DNA of 64,000 nucleotides. It comes from Candidatus Accumulibacter proximus (GTDB lineage Bacteria; Pseudomonadota; Gammaproteobacteria; Burkholderiales; Rhodocyclaceae). The stretch lies in NCBI GenBank assembly GCA_016709675.1, contig JADJMH010000013.1, positions 118,684-182,683 on the forward strand, written 5' to 3'. The notes beneath the pieces are model-generated. The model had not been told where the DNA came from. It did not search any database and saw nothing but the letters and a program-made list of their open reading frames with translations. Of this stretch, positions 44,304 through 54,567 are shown piece after piece (position 1 is the stretch's first letter; every line of letters begins with the position of its first letter). The translations under genes and the position numbers were made by a program.

Positions 44304-45498
44304 ATGTCCCGCGCGACCCTGAAGCTACCGAAAAGACCCGCCAGCTCTGCTGCTCCCGGCGAAGCGAGGGCGCCTGCGCGCCGGCCGATTCGCGGCGGTT
44401 CTCCGACATCGAAGCATGCCACGCAGCAGCCGGCTGACGGCAAGCCGACAGCACCGACTCCGCCAGCCACGAAAGCTGCGAAAAACCATCCACAACGTGG
44501 AATAGCGCGCAGCACCGGCGTGCGCGCCTTCCCTCCGGCGCCGCAACGCACCGAGCGTGAGGCGCTTCCGCCAACCCCGGTCGCGGATGTCTCGCCGGCA
44601 GCACCGATTCTGCCGGCCACGAAAGCTGCCAAAAAACATCCGCAACGTGGAATAGCACGCAGCACCGGCGCGCGCGCCTTCCCTCCGGCACCGCAGGGGT
44701 GCGCGACCGACGCCGCCGGCTGAAGCGCCAGCCGCCGCGGCCAGTAGTCAACGTGGTCTGGCGAAGGAGTCACCGCGGCTGTCGAAGCTGGTGAGCGCAC
44801 AGGCCCAGTGTTCGCGGCGCGAAGCTGACGAGTGGATCGAAAATGGCTGGGTGACGGTGGACGGCGTCGTCATCACGACACTTGGCGCGCGGGTGAACCC
44901 GAAGGCCAGGATCCAGGTCAAGGAGGCGGCGAGCAAGCATCAGACGGAAAGCGTCACCATCCTGTTCAACAAGATTCCGTGCGGCGATCTCGATGCGCCG
45001 GCAGGGAACGGGCGCGAGAACCCGGTCGAATCGATCCGTGCCGAGAACCGTTGGCCGGAAGACGGCTGCCCGCTCCGTTTCAAGGTCGGCCACCTGCGCG
45101 GGTTGGCTCTGGCCGGCAGACTTGAGCCCGAGGAGGGTGGCATGCTGGTGTTTACCCAGGAGGGTAGTGTCGCCCGCCGACTGACTGGTGGCGATTCCAG
45201 GCTGGAGAAGGAATACCATGTCCGCGTCGAGGGTGAGTTGCTGCCGGGTGGCTTGGAGCTGCTCCGGTATGGCCTGTTGCTCGACAAGGTCAAACTGCTG
45301 CGCGCGGAGGTGTCCTGGCTGAGTGAGCAGCAATTGCGCTTCGTCCTGCACGAAAACAGGAAGCGACAGATCCAGAGCATGTGCGAGCAAGTGGGCTTGC
45401 GGGCGACCGACATCAAACGCGTCCGGATCGGCAGCGTATCGCTTGGCAAGCTGGCTCCCGGGCAATGGCGCTACCTGCGGACGGGGGAGCGCTTTTGA
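44304..45498 (+). CDS. RluF/RsuA-type pseudouridine synthase with repetitive N-terminal extension, frameshifted
   Basis: The enzyme part (from about 44791) opens 'RLSKLVSAQAQCSRREADEW', an S4-like RNA-binding start, and contains 'LRGLALAGRLEPEEGGMLVF', where the catalytic-Asp position of RluF-type enzymes (usually GRLDxxSEG) reads GRLEPEEGG, so activity is doubtful. The frame upstream stays open to 44656 without an ATG. The preceding frame from ATG 44304 is Lys/Pro/Ala-rich and joins it if one base is removed in the GGGG run near 44697. The N-terminal extension holds two 80-bp repeats (44466-44545, 44616-44695). It may modify 23S rRNA or be a diverged RNA-binding protein. Confidence 0.7.
44466..44695 (+). 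repeat. Two 80-bp direct repeats inside the pseudouridine-synthase extension
   Basis: Units 44466-44545 and 44616-44695 are 150 bp apart, in frame, and about 90% identical. Each encodes the block ATKAAK.HPQRGIARSTG followed by RAFPPAPQ. Confidence 0.85.
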
Positions 45499-45638
45499 CC
45501 TTTCAGGCAAACCGCCACCGGCAGCTTGCAGGCTGACGAGGCTGGGACTACCATCTGCCTGATCGCGCTGGCCAGCGGCAAGGGAAGCTGTTCCGCTGTC
45601 AGCGCATTCTTCGGACGCCCTTGTTGAAGGCGACACCC

Positions 45639-46502
45639 ATGTTCGACAAGCACCCGCCCCGCGACCTGGCTGGCTGGCTGGCCTTCGTCAGCGGCAGAGA
45701 AATGCCCGTTCTACGCCAGACGGCGCGCCGCCTCGACGAGGCGCGTCAGAATATCGACCGGGTCAACGGCCGCGACATCACTGACATCGTGCTACAGGAC
45801 CCGTTGTTGGCCATCCGCGTCCTGGCCTACATTCAGGCTGGCAGCCGTCGCCGCCTGCAAAGCGACATCACGAATATCGCCAGCGCGGTGATGATGCTCG
45901 GCGTCGACCCTTTTTTCCGGCAGTTCGACCGGCCGCTGACGCTCGAGGGCATGCTCAGCGGTCAGCCGCAGGCCCTGCTCGGCGTACTGCAGGTGATCCT
46001 GCGCACACAACGTGCCTCACGCTACGCCCACGAGTGGGCGTTCGCGCGGCATGACATGAACGTTGAGGAAGTGGCTCTCGCCGCGCTGCTGCATGACCTC
46101 GCAGAGATCCTGCTATGGTGCTTTGCGCCGGATCTGGCAATCGAGATTCGCTCGCGGCTGCAGGCCGACAGATCACTGCGAAGCGCCAGCGTGCAGCAGG
46201 AGGTGCTCGGGTTTCCGCTGGCCGAACTGCAGTTGGCGCTCTGCCACGCCTGGCATCTACCCGAGCTGCTGACGACGCTGATCGACGACGGCAACGCGCA
46301 TCTGTCCAGGGTGCAGAACGTGAAACTGGCTGTCAACCTCGCTCGCCACTCGATCGATGGCTGGGCTGACCCGGCCATACCGGATGACCTGAAAGCCGTC
46401 CAGGACCTGCTGCACATCAGCCGCGAAACCCTGCTCCACCGGCTGCAGTTGCCGCCCGAACTCCTGCCCCGATTCCTTCGTGAAGGTGCTGCTGGAGTAT
46501 AG
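45639..46502 (+). CDS. HDOD-domain signalling protein
   Basis: 287 residues from ATG 45639 (GAAGG eight bases upstream). 'ITDIVLQDPLLAIRVLAYIQAGSRRR', 'ITNIASAVMMLGVDPFFRQF' and 'EEVALAALLHDLAEILLWCFAP' match the HDOD fold; the His-Asp pair (LLHDLAE) is kept although most HDOD proteins are not hydrolases. 'HAWHLPELLTTLIDD' is also typical. It likely acts in intracellular signalling through protein interaction. Confidence 0.85.
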   Translation: MFDKHPPRDLAGWLAFVSGREMPVLRQTARRLDEARQNIDRVNGRDITDIVLQDPLLAIRVLAYIQAGSRRRLQSDITNIASAVMMLGVDPFFRQFDRPLTLEGMLSGQPQALLGVLQVILRTQRASRYAHEWAFARHDMNVEEVALAALLHDLAEILLWCFAPDLAIEIRSRLQADRSLRSASVQQEVLGFPLAELQLALCHAWHLPELLTTLIDDGNAHLSRVQNVKLAVNLARHSIDGWADPAIPDDLKAVQDLLHISRETLLHRLQLPPELLPRFLREGAAGV

Positions 46503-46535
46503 TGCCGGCTTACTCCGCCCGGCGCACACTCCCGC

Positions 46536-47879
46536 ATGCCACGTCTGCTGCTCTTCCTCATTGTCTTCATTGAAGGCTTCTGCTCGCTTGGCGCCGAAGT
46601 CATCGCGTTGCGCCAGATCATCCCGCACATGGGCAGCTCGATCGTCGTCACCGCACCCACAATCGGTTTCTTTCTTCTTGCCCTGGCCCTGGGTTACCAC
46701 GCCGGGGCAAAGATCGACGACGAGTATCTCGATGTCGTGGCGAGGAACTTTCTGCTCGCGGCCTTGCTGATCGGCGTCGGTCTGGCCGGGGTGAGCGTTG
46801 ATGTTATCTTTGCTGCAATCCGTCCGCCGGAACTCGCCTACCTGGTGCTCATTGCCGGCGTACTCTGTCCGATCGCCTGGCTGCTCGGGCAGACCGTACC
46901 CATCCTGACCAATCTGCTACAGCACGAACGCGTCGGCGAGGCCAGCGGACAGGCACTTTACTACTCCACGCTCGGCTCCTTTCTCGGTTCGCTGTCCTTG
47001 TCGCTGCTGGTCATGCAATGGCTAGGCGTGTCGGCAGCCGTGGCGCTCTGCGCACTGTTGCTGGTCGTCGGCTTCGTGCTGTTGCGCGGTCGCGGCTGGG
47101 CCACCACCACCGCCGGCTTGACGGTCATCACCCTGGCCGTTCTCGCCAATGCCTGGCTGCGCCCGGAAATCGAAACGGCTTACGCCAGCTACCTGGTGGT
47201 GCCGGCCAAATACGACGGCGCGATCAACGGGCAAGCCTTCAAGAACAACAACTCGTTCGCGTCATTGATCGACGAGTCAGAACCGCCACACTACGCGCGC
47301 TACATCCGGCATGTTCGTAGTCTCCTGCTCGATGACCTTGGCTTCCGTGACCGCCGGATTCTGGTCCTCGGCGCCGGCGGCTTCACGCTGTCACACCGCG
47401 AACCGCGCAACCATTACACCTATGTCGATATCGACCCGGCGGTCCGCGGAATCGCCGAAAAGCATTTTCTCCACACAGCCGCGCGCGGCGACTTCATCGC
47501 CGACGATGCACGCCGCTTCGTGATCCGGACCGAGGAGCGCTTCGCTGCCATGCTGGTGGACGTCTACGGCGCCCACTCGTCGATCCCCGGCCACCTGGTC
47601 ACGCGCGAATTCTGGCAGGCGACGCGCCGGGTACTTGAACCCGATGGACTGCTGATTGCCAACCTGATTCTCGACAGCGCCCTCGCCACGCCCTACTCGC
47701 GCAACCTGCTGGCGACCATCGAGAGCATCTACGGCCGCTGTGCCGTCGAAGTGCTGCAGAAGAAGCAGGTGCTGGCCAACGTGGTGGTCACCTGCCGTAA
47801 CGGTGAGCCCCCAGAACCGGCTCGCCTGTTCATCGACGAACGCAACACCGCCGACTTCGATCTGGCGCGCTCGCGCTGA
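46536..47879 (+). CDS. Membrane-anchored spermidine-synthase-like protein
   Basis: 447 residues: about six membrane helices in the first 215 residues (LLLFLIVFIEGFCSLGAEVI, IGFFLLALALGYHAGA, ...) and a C-terminal spermidine-synthase-like domain with 'RRILVLGAGGFTLSHREPRN', 'HYTYVDIDPAVRGIAEKHFL', 'AMLVDVYGAHSSIPGHLVTR'. Such fusions are common; the reaction is not established. It lies 33 bases downstream of the HDOD gene. Confidence 0.88.
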   Translation: MPRLLLFLIVFIEGFCSLGAEVIALRQIIPHMGSSIVVTAPTIGFFLLALALGYHAGAKIDDEYLDVVARNFLLAALLIGVGLAGVSVDVIFAAIRPPELAYLVLIAGVLCPIAWLLGQTVPILTNLLQHERVGEASGQALYYSTLGSFLGSLSLSLLVMQWLGVSAAVALCALLLVVGFVLLRGRGWATTTAGLTVITLAVLANAWLRPEIETAYASYLVVPAKYDGAINGQAFKNNNSFASLIDESEPPHYARYIRHVRSLLLDDLGFRDRRILVLGAGGFTLSHREPRNHYTYVDIDPAVRGIAEKHFLHTAARGDFIADDARRFVIRTEERFAAMLVDVYGAHSSIPGHLVTREFWQATRRVLEPDGLLIANLILDSALATPYSRNLLATIESIYGRCAVEVLQKKQVLANVVVTCRNGEPPEPARLFIDERNTADFDLARSR

Positions 47880-47970
47880 TCAGGGCATCGCATCGCGTCG
47901 CTTTCGCTTCGCGGCACGCCCAACGACGGTCAGACCTTTCGGTCGCGATGCCGATCGGTACTGCTTTGTC

Positions 47971-48058
47971 TGGCGGAAGCGGTGAGATTCGAACTCACGA
48001 ACGGTTGCCCGTTGCCGGTTTTCAAGACCGGTGCAATCGACCACTCTGCCACGCTTCC
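47971..48058 (-). tRNA. tRNA-Ser (anticodon TGA)
   Basis: The minus strand gives an 88-nt tRNA with GGAAGCG at the 5' end paired to CGCTTCC, encoded CCA, T-loop GTTCGAATC, anticodon stem CCGGT/ACCGG with loop CTTGAAA (anticodon TGA), and a long variable arm as in type II serine tRNAs. Confidence 0.95.
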
Positions 48059-48206
48059 TGCACATCCCCACTGACTCGACTCGCAGCCGGTTCAGGCCAC
48101 TGCCACGCGTCGGTGCGGCGCGAATGATAACATGGCCACTGATGTTCCAGAGCCACCAGCGACCCGCTGACACCCTACGGCCTTGCTCGCCAAGGAACCG
48201 CCAGCA

Positions 48207-48235
48207 TTGAAACTTTTTTCCTATTTGGCTAGTCT
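48207..48235 (+). promoter_or_regulatory. Candidate promoter of the Bax-inhibitor-1 gene
   Basis: TTGAAA (48207-48212), 17-base spacer, TAGTCT (48230-48235), about 40 bases before the start codon. The -35 is good, the -10 moderate. Confidence 0.35.
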
Positions 48236-48274
48236 TAGGGCCGTAGTCGCATTTCCATACACAGGAGGAACACG

Positions 48275-48967
48275 ATGCAACCCCAGTTTCAGATGACAGG
48301 CCAGGCCAGCGGCGAGCTAGCGCTGCAACAGAACCGCGTCCTGCGCAATACCTTCATGATGCTCGCCCTGACCATGGTGCCGACCGTTCTCGGCGCACTG
48401 GTCGGCGTACAGATGCAATTCTCGTTCATGTCCGGCAGCCCGTTCATGTCGTTCCTGCTCTTCCTCGGTATCGCATTCGGCTTCATGTGGGGCATTGAGC
48501 GCACCAAGAACAGTGGCATGGGCGTGGTCCTGTTGCTTGGCTTTACCTTCTTCATGGGTCTGATGCTGTCGCGCATTCTGCAGGTGGCGCTCGGCTTCAG
48601 CAATGGCGGTTCGCTGATTGCCATGGCTGCAGGGGGTACCGGATTGATCTTCTTCTCACTCGCCGGCATAGCCACGGTGACCAAGAAGGATTTCAGCTTC
48701 ATGGGCAAGTTCCTGTTCATCGGCATGATCGTCGTTCTGCTGGCGGCGGTAGCCAATATCTTCTTCCAGATCCCGGCCCTGTCGCTGACCATCTCGGCGA
48801 TTGCCGTGATGGTCTTCTCGGCCTACATCCTCTATGACATCAGCCGGATCGTCACCGGTGGCGAGGACAACTACATTTCGGCGACGCTGGCGGTCTATCT
48901 CGACATCTACAACGTTTTCGTCAGCCTGCTCAACCTGCTTATGGTCTTCAGCGGCGATCGCGACTGA
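48275..48967 (+). CDS. Bax inhibitor-1/YccA family membrane protein
   Basis: 230 residues, seven hydrophobic helices, AGGAGGAAC before the ATG. 'LRNTFMMLALTMVPTVLGALVG', 'GSLIAMAAGGTGLIFFSLAGIATVTKKDFSFMGKFLF' and the C-terminal 'SAYILYDISRIVTGGEDNYISATLAVYLDIYNVFVSLLNLLM', with two conserved acidic residues, match the BI-1/YccA family (calcium leak or protease-modulating membrane proteins). Confidence 0.93.
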   Translation: MQPQFQMTGQASGELALQQNRVLRNTFMMLALTMVPTVLGALVGVQMQFSFMSGSPFMSFLLFLGIAFGFMWGIERTKNSGMGVVLLLGFTFFMGLMLSRILQVALGFSNGGSLIAMAAGGTGLIFFSLAGIATVTKKDFSFMGKFLFIGMIVVLLAAVANIFFQIPALSLTISAIAVMVFSAYILYDISRIVTGGEDNYISATLAVYLDIYNVFVSLLNLLMVFSGDRD

Positions 48968-48990
48968 TCGAATCCGGTGCTCTGGCAGGC

Positions 48991-49012
48991 AAGGGCGGCT
49001 GCGGCCGCCCTT
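48991..49012 (+). terminator. Hairpin between convergent genes
   Basis: AAGGGCGGC (48991-48999), loop TGCG, GCCGCCCTT (49004-49012), followed by GTTCATT. A strong stem with a weak T tract; it could serve either gene. Confidence 0.55.
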
Positions 49013-49031
49013 GTTCATTCAACACCGTTGT

Positions 49032-49913
49032 TCATATACAAGTATCGAGGAAAGCGGGCCCCTGTGTCATTCGCTGGCCGAAGCGACCCGGCACCTCGGC
49101 AAAAACGACGGTGTGGCGCGGCAGGGTGGCGATGTTTTGCGATGTGAGCAGATCGCGCAAGGCGACCAGTCGATAACCCCTGCTCATCCAACCGACGAGC
49201 AGTTCCTCGAACGCACCCTTGTACTTCATTCCCTCAAGCTCGGCACGCAAGGTGAATACGTGGTCGCCGTCGATGCTGGCGGATTCGGCGAGAATCCGCT
49301 CGGCGGCCTGGGCGGCAGAAGTCGTTGCGGTGACGAGGAGTTCGTCAAGCGTGGGCAGCGTTGTCGGCAGCTGTGGACAGTGGACGAGTTCCCCATCAAC
49401 GACCGGAATGAACGGGAAATTTCCCCGGCAATCACTGGCATAGCAGAAGCCGAGGCGCTGCGTCAGGCGCAGGGCATGACGATTCATTCGCCAGCCAGAT
49501 GCAGCATGGGCTAGTGCCTGCTCACCGAAAACGGCAGCAAAACGCCGGCTGGCCTGTTCCATTTCGGCTTCAATCCAGGCGTTGTCGGCCGTCGGGACAA
49601 ATTTTTCCCAGCGCACACGGTTCCAGGCATGGATGCCGACCTCAAGACCGGCATCGCGCGCCTGCCGCATACAGCCGGCGCCGCGAATCCCGATATCCGG
49701 TGCCGGCAGGAGCAGCCCGTAGAGGCGCGTGAGGAGATCGTAGTAGCGGCTTGGTGAAAGATGGCGTGCTTCCCGACCGCTGGTGTCGGGACCGAGCGAG
49801 AAGAAGAAAGTGCCCGATGCTTCATGCCGCTGCAGCAGTTCGATCAGCGTCGGCACACCAAAAAGTGTGCCACGGCAGGTGTCGACGTCGATCTTGAGGG
49901 CGATGCGCTTCAT
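49032..49913 (-). CDS. Polysaccharide deacetylase-family protein, ArnD-like
   Basis: 293 residues. 'ALKIDVDTCRGTLFGVPTLIELLQRH' with the metal-binding Asp, 'ASGTFFFSLGPDTSGRE', 'GLEVGIHAWNRVRWEK' with His, and 'HAASGWRMNRHALRL' match the NodB-fold deformylase ArnD (4-deoxy-4-formamido-arabinose-phosphoundecaprenol), but no other arn genes are nearby. The start is ATG 49913. Confidence 0.82.
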   Translation of the reverse strand: MKRIALKIDVDTCRGTLFGVPTLIELLQRHEASGTFFFSLGPDTSGREARHLSPSRYYDLLTRLYGLLLPAPDIGIRGAGCMRQARDAGLEVGIHAWNRVRWEKFVPTADNAWIEAEMEQASRRFAAVFGEQALAHAASGWRMNRHALRLTQRLGFCYASDCRGNFPFIPVVDGELVHCPQLPTTLPTLDELLVTATTSAAQAAERILAESASIDGDHVFTLRAELEGMKYKGAFEELLVGWMSRGYRLVALRDLLTSQNIATLPRHTVVFAEVPGRFGQRMTQGPAFLDTCI

Positions 49914-49966
49914 CGAGGGAAACCGTGGCTGAGCAGGGCGGAAGCGCCGCCGACTGCGGCGAGCAG

Positions 49967-50340
49967 TCAGACAAGGAGCAGACCGACGGCAACCTTGCGT
50001 CCTTCTGCCATCAGTATGTTGTAGGTGCGGCAGGCGGCCGGCAGATCCATCACTTCAAGCCCTTCCTTCTGCGCGCACCAGCGGTCGCAACAGGTCCGGG
50101 GCTCGGGAAGCGCAGGCGGTTGCCGGTGCCCAGCAGGATGATCTCGGCATCCAGTGCGGCGAGCAGTTCGAGGTCGGCAACGCTCAGCGTTTCGAAGGTC
50201 GCCAGCGTCCAGTTCGGCAGAAGGCGATCGGGCAGCACCGCCAGGTTGCAGTTGTGACGGACGCCATTGACGCTGACGTAGCCTTCCCCGTAGGCGGTGA
50301 AGGTGTTGAGACCAGCGCTTCTGTCTAGCTGCAGTTTCAT
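49967..50340 (-). CDS. Mth938-domain protein (DUF498/NDUFAF3-like), frameshifted
   Basis: From ATG 50340: 'MKLQLDRSAGLNTFTAYGEG', 'EIILLGTGNRLRFPSP', then two shifts between about 50090 and 50070. The middle reads DLLRPLVRAEG in one frame, and 'LEVMDLPAACRTYNILMAEG' in another, to the stop at 49967. A duplicated AAGG and an extra G explain both. Intact members are about 125 residues. It is 53 bases upstream of the deacetylase gene on the same strand. Confidence 0.75.
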
Positions 50341-50436
50341 GAAAATTGCGGTGCACAAAACGTTAAAGTAGGATTATAACTTTTTTGTCGATCGCGTTCC
50401 AGAGGCTGACAGCGGCTGCTGGCCTCGCTGCGCCGG

Positions 50437-51691
50437 ATGTCGATCGATGCGTTGTGCCAACTACGGTCGACCGCGAGTAGCGCTGACCATTTCCCGAGCC
50501 TGGATCATGAGAGACTTTCCCGCATCAAACGCTTGCCCCCCTACGTCTTCAGCATCACTGCCGAGCTGAAGATGGCCGCCCGTCGGCGCGGCGAGGACAT
50601 CATCGACATGAGCATGGGCAACCCGGACGGCCCGACGCCGCAGCACATCACCGACAAGCTGGTCGAAGCGGCGCTGCGCGAGAACACGCACGGCTATTCG
50701 ATTTCCAAGGGGATTCCACGCCTGCGCAAGGCGATCTGCGACTGGTATCAGCGGCGCTACGATGTCAGCTTCGACCCGGAAACCGAAGCCGTGGTAACCA
50801 TCGGTTCGAAAGAGGGCCTCGCGCATCTGATGCTCGCCACACTGGACCGCGGCGATACCGTGCTGGTTCCCAATCCGTCCTACCCGATTCACATCTATGG
50901 GGCGATCATCGCTGGCGCCGACATCCGCTCGGTACGCATGACGCCGGACGTCGATTTCTTCGATGAGGTGCAACGCGCCATCCGCGAGTCGATACCAAAA
51001 CCAAAAATGATGATTCTCGGGTTTCCGAGCAATCCGACGGCGCGCTGCGTGGACCTCGAGTTCTTCGAGCGCATCGTGGCTCTGGCCAGGCAGCACGACA
51101 TTCTGGTGGTGCACGACCTGGCCTACGCCGACATCGTCTTCGATGGCTACAAGGCGCCCTCCATCATGCAGGTTGCCGGGGGCGCGCGAGGTCGCGGTCG
51201 AGTTCTTCACCATGTCGAAGAGCTACAACATGGCCGGCTGGCGGGTCGGCTACATGGTTGGCAACCAGGAACTGTGCAACGCGCTGGTGCGCATCAAGAG
51301 CTATCATGACTACGGCACCTTCACGCCGATCCAGGTCGCTTCGGTGATCGCCCTCGACGGTCCGCAGGACTGCGTCGAGGAAGTGCGCCAGCTCTATCAG
51401 GGCCGTCGCAACGTGCTCGCCAAGGGGCTGCACGAAGCCGGCTGGATGGTCGAAATACCCAGGGCCTCGATGTACATCTGGGCGAAAATCCCCGCGGCCT
51501 ACCAGCAGATGGGCTCGCTCGGATTCGCCAAGAAGCTGCTCGGCGAGGCCAAGGTGGCGGTGTCGCCCGGCGTCGGTTTCGGCGAGTATGGCGACGATCA
51601 CGTCCGTTTCGCGCTGATCGAAAACGAGGAGCGCACGCGCCAGGCGATTCGCGGCATCAAGGACATGTTCAGGAAGGACGGCCTGCTCTAG
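50437..51691 (+). CDS. alaC: Alanine aminotransferase AlaC-type (PLP fold I), frameshifted
   Basis: 'RIKRLPPYVFSITAELKMAA', 'DIIDMSMGNPDGPTPQHI' and 'VLVPNPSYPIHIYGAIIAGA' identify the AlaC group. An extra G at about 51170 (CAGGTTG) shifts the frame; 'LPGAREVAVEFFTMSKSYNM' with the PLP lysine (SKSYNMAGWR) continues to the stop at 51691. The ATG at 50437 gives an unusual N-terminus; ATG 50507 (MRDFP, then RIKRLPP after one added C near 50520) would match the family better and implies a second indel. Transaminates pyruvate/glutamate. Confidence 0.85.
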
Positions 51692-51700
51692 GCCAAGACA

Positions 51701-52933
51701 ATGAAACCGGTACTCAAATCGAACAAGCTCGACAACGTCTGCTATGACATTCGCGGCCCCGTGCTGCAAAAGGCCAAGCAGATGGAGGACGAAGGCCACC
51801 ACATCATCAAACTCAACATCGGCAACCTCGCCGCCTTCGGCTTCGAGGCGCCCGGAGGAAATCCAGCTCGACATGATCCGCAACCTGCCGAACGCGGCAG
51901 GTTATTCGGATTCGAAGGGAATCTTCTCGGCGCGCAAGGCAGTGATGCATTACACGCAACAGAAGCACATCAAGGGCGTCACGCTCGAAGACATCTATAT
52001 CGGCAATGGCGTCTCGGAACTGATCGTGATGGCGATGAACGCCCTGCTCAATGCCGGCGACGAGGTGCTGGTGCCGGCGCCCGACTACCCTTTATGGACG
52101 GCCGCAGTGAGCCTGTCGAGCGGTACGCCGCGCCACTATCTCTGCGACGAAGCCAACGACTGGCTGCCCGACCTCGACGACCTGCGCGCCCGAATCACGC
52201 CGAGAACGCGCGCGCTGGTGGTGATCAACCCGAACAACCCGACCGGCGCGCTGTATCCGGAAAGCGTGCTGCGCGAAATGGTCGCCATCGCGCGCCAGCA
52301 CGGCCTGATCGTCTACGCCGACGAGGTGTACGACAAGGTGCTCTACGACGGGGCGACGCACACGGCGATCGCCTCGCTGTCGCAGGACGTGCTGACGGTG
52401 ACCTTCAACGGCCTGTCGAAGAACTACCGTTCCTGCGGCTATCGCGCCGGCTGGATGGTCGTTTCCGGCGACCTGCGCGAGGCGCGCGACTATATCGAGG
52501 GCCTCGACATGCTCGCGTCGATGCGCCTGTGCGCCAACGTCCCGGCGCAGCACGCGATCCAGACCGCGCTCGGCGGCTATCAGAGCATCGACGATCTGGT
52601 CGCTCCGGGCGGCCGCATGTGCCGCCAGCGCGATCTGGCGCACGCCCTGATCACCGCCATTCCCGGCGTCAGCTGCGTCAAGCCGAAGGCGGCGCTGTAC
52701 ATGTTTCCGCGCCTCGACCCGCAGGTCTACCCGATCGACAACGACCAGGACTTCATCGCCGAACTGCTGCAGGAAGAGCGCGTCCTGCTGGTCCAGGGCA
52801 GCGGCTTCAACTGGCCGCACCCGATCACTTCCGCCTCGTCTTCCTGCCGTATGAAGACGATCTGCGCGACGCCATTGCCCGCATCGCGCGTTTCCTTGCC
52901 GCTTATCGCAGGCGCGCCGGAACCTCGGCGTAG
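51701..52933 (+). CDS. Alanine aminotransferase AlaA-type (PLP fold I), two frameshifts
   Basis: Starts 9 bases after alaC. 'NVCYDIRGPVLQKAKQMEDEG', 'IIKLNIGNLAAFGFEAP' then a shift near 51856 into 'EEIQLDMIRNLPNAAGYSDS', 'APDYPLWTAAVSLSSGTPRHY', 'VVINPNNPTGALYPESVLRE' and the PLP lysine in 'FNGLSKNYRSCGYRAGWM'. Near 52822 the frame returns ('DHFRLVFLPYEDDLRDAIAR') to the stop at 52933. The family is about 410 residues, as here. The pair alaC-alaA in one operon is unusual but coherent. Confidence 0.85.
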   Translation: MKPVLKSNKLDNVCYDIRGPVLQKAKQMEDEGHHIIKLNIGNLAAFGFEAPGGNPARHDPQPAERGRLFGFEGNLLGAQGSDALHATEAHQGRHARRHLYRQWRLGTDRDGDERPAQCRRRGAGAGARLPFMDGRSEPVERYAAPLSLRRSQRLAARPRRPARPNHAENARAGGDQPEQPDRRAVSGKRAARNGRHRAPARPDRLRRRGVRQGALRRGDAHGDRLAVAGRADGDLQRPVEELPFLRLSRRLDGRFRRPARGARLYRGPRHARVDAPVRQRPGAARDPDRARRLSEHRRSGRSGRPHVPPARSGARPDHRHSRRQLRQAEGGAVHVSAPRPAGLPDRQRPGLHRRTAAGRARPAGPGQRLQLAAPDHFRLVFLPYEDDLRDAIARIARFLAAYRRRAGTSA

Positions 52934-52999
52934 CTGCGGCGAGTCCGCCACTCGCCTGCTCTGCGGTCGTTTTCTCTACTCACCCTCCCTGACTGCTCT

Positions 53000-54311
53000 A
53001 TGAAACCCATCAACGTTGGACTGCTTGGCATCGGCACCGTCGGTGGCGGAACCTACGCCGTACTCAAGCGCAACGCTGAAGAAATCACCCGCCGCGCCGG
53101 TCGTCCCATTCAGGTCAGCATCGTTGCCGACCGGGACCTCGGAACGGACGCGCCAACTGACCGGGGTAGCTGCCGGGTCACCGACGATGCCTTTGCCGTG
53201 GTCAGCGACCCGGAAGTCGACATCGTCGTCGAACTGATCGGCGGCTATGGCGTCGCCAGGGCGCTAGTCCTGCAAGCGATCGCCAATGGCAAGCACGTGG
53301 TCACCGCCAACAAGGCCTTGCTGGCCAAGCACGGCAACGAGATCTTTGCCGCCGCGCAGGAGAAAGGCGTCATGGTCGCCTTCGAGGCCGCCGTCGCCGG
53401 TGGCATCCCGATCATCAAGGCGCTGCGCGAAGGCCTGACCGCCAACCGCATCGAATGGATCGCCGGCATCATCAACGGCACGACCAACTTCATCCTCTCC
53501 GAGATGCGCGACAAGGGGCTGTCTTTCGACGCCGTGCTCAAGGAAGCGCAGCGTTTGGGCTACGCCGAAGCCGATCCGACTTTCGACGTCGAAGGCGTGG
53601 ACGCCGCGCACAAGCTGTCGCATCATGTCGGCGATTGCCTTTGGCAACTCGATGAGCTTTGAGCAGGCGCACATCGAAGGCATCAGCCAGCTCGACGCCG
53701 CCGACATCCAGTACGCCGAGCAGCTCGGCTACCGTATCAAGTTGCTCGGCATCACCAAGCGGACCGCCGAAGGCGTCGAACTGCGTGTGCATCCGACGCT
53801 GATCCCGGCCAAACGCCTGATCGCCAACGTCGAGGGCGCGATGAACGCGGTGCTGGTCAAGGGCGACGCCGTCGGCGCAACGCTCTACTACGGCAAGGGC
53901 GCCGGCGCCGAGCCGACGGCATCGGCAGTGATCGCCGATCTCGTCGATGTAACGCGCATGCATACCGCCGACCCCGAGCACCGCGTCCCGCATCTTGCCT
54001 TCCAGCCCGACGCGATGGTCGATCTGGCGATTCTGCCGATTGCCGACGTGGTCAGCAGCTACTACCTGCGCCTGCGCGTCGAAGACCGCCCGGGAGTGCT
54101 CGCTGACGTGACACGAATCCTCGCCGATGACGGCATCTCGATCGTCGCCATGATCCAGCGCGAGCCTGGCGAAGGTGAGGAGCAGACCGACATCATCATG
54201 CTCACCCACAAGACGCGCGAACGAAATATCGACACCGCCATTGCCGGTATCGAGGCACTGGCAGCGGTCAAGGGCAGGATCATTCGCTTGCGGCTGGAAG
54301 AATTGCTGTAG
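53000..54311 (+). CDS. hom: Homoserine dehydrogenase, frameshifted
   Basis: 'INVGLLGIGTVGGGTYAVLK' (NAD(P)-binding), 'VVTANKALLAKHGNEIFAAA', 'FEAAVAGGIPIIKALREGL' and 'GIINGTTNFILSEMRDKG' are diagnostic. One base too many near 53620 breaks 'GVDAAHKL'; 'RIMSAIAFGNSMSFEQAHIE' resumes. The C-terminal ACT domain ('YYLRLRVEDRPGVLADVTRIL', 'ISIVAMIQREPG') completes about 437 residues. Step of Thr/Met synthesis from aspartate semialdehyde. As a core enzyme it is unlikely to be truly broken. Confidence 0.92.
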
Positions 54312-54567
54312 TGGGACCGGCATCGACGACTTGCAGCATCCACTCAAAGGCGGTATGCACTGTCGTGCCGCTGCCGGTGCGGCCTTGACGTCATCGGGAT
54401 GCGCTGTGTCGCTACGGGGCATACGGAAAAGCGCGTCGCCGTCGCCTTGATGAAAGTACAATACCGCGCCAACGACGCCTGAACTTCCGACCAACGAACC
54501 GTGGCATGAGGCTGCATGGCATGAAAGACCTGTATCGAGGCCAGACTGACTGCCGCCACCTGAGCCG

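Noticed and set aside
44466..44695. Spaced direct repeats that could be mistaken for a small CRISPR.
   Set aside because: Only two units of 80 bp, in frame and coding for the same peptide block within one gene.
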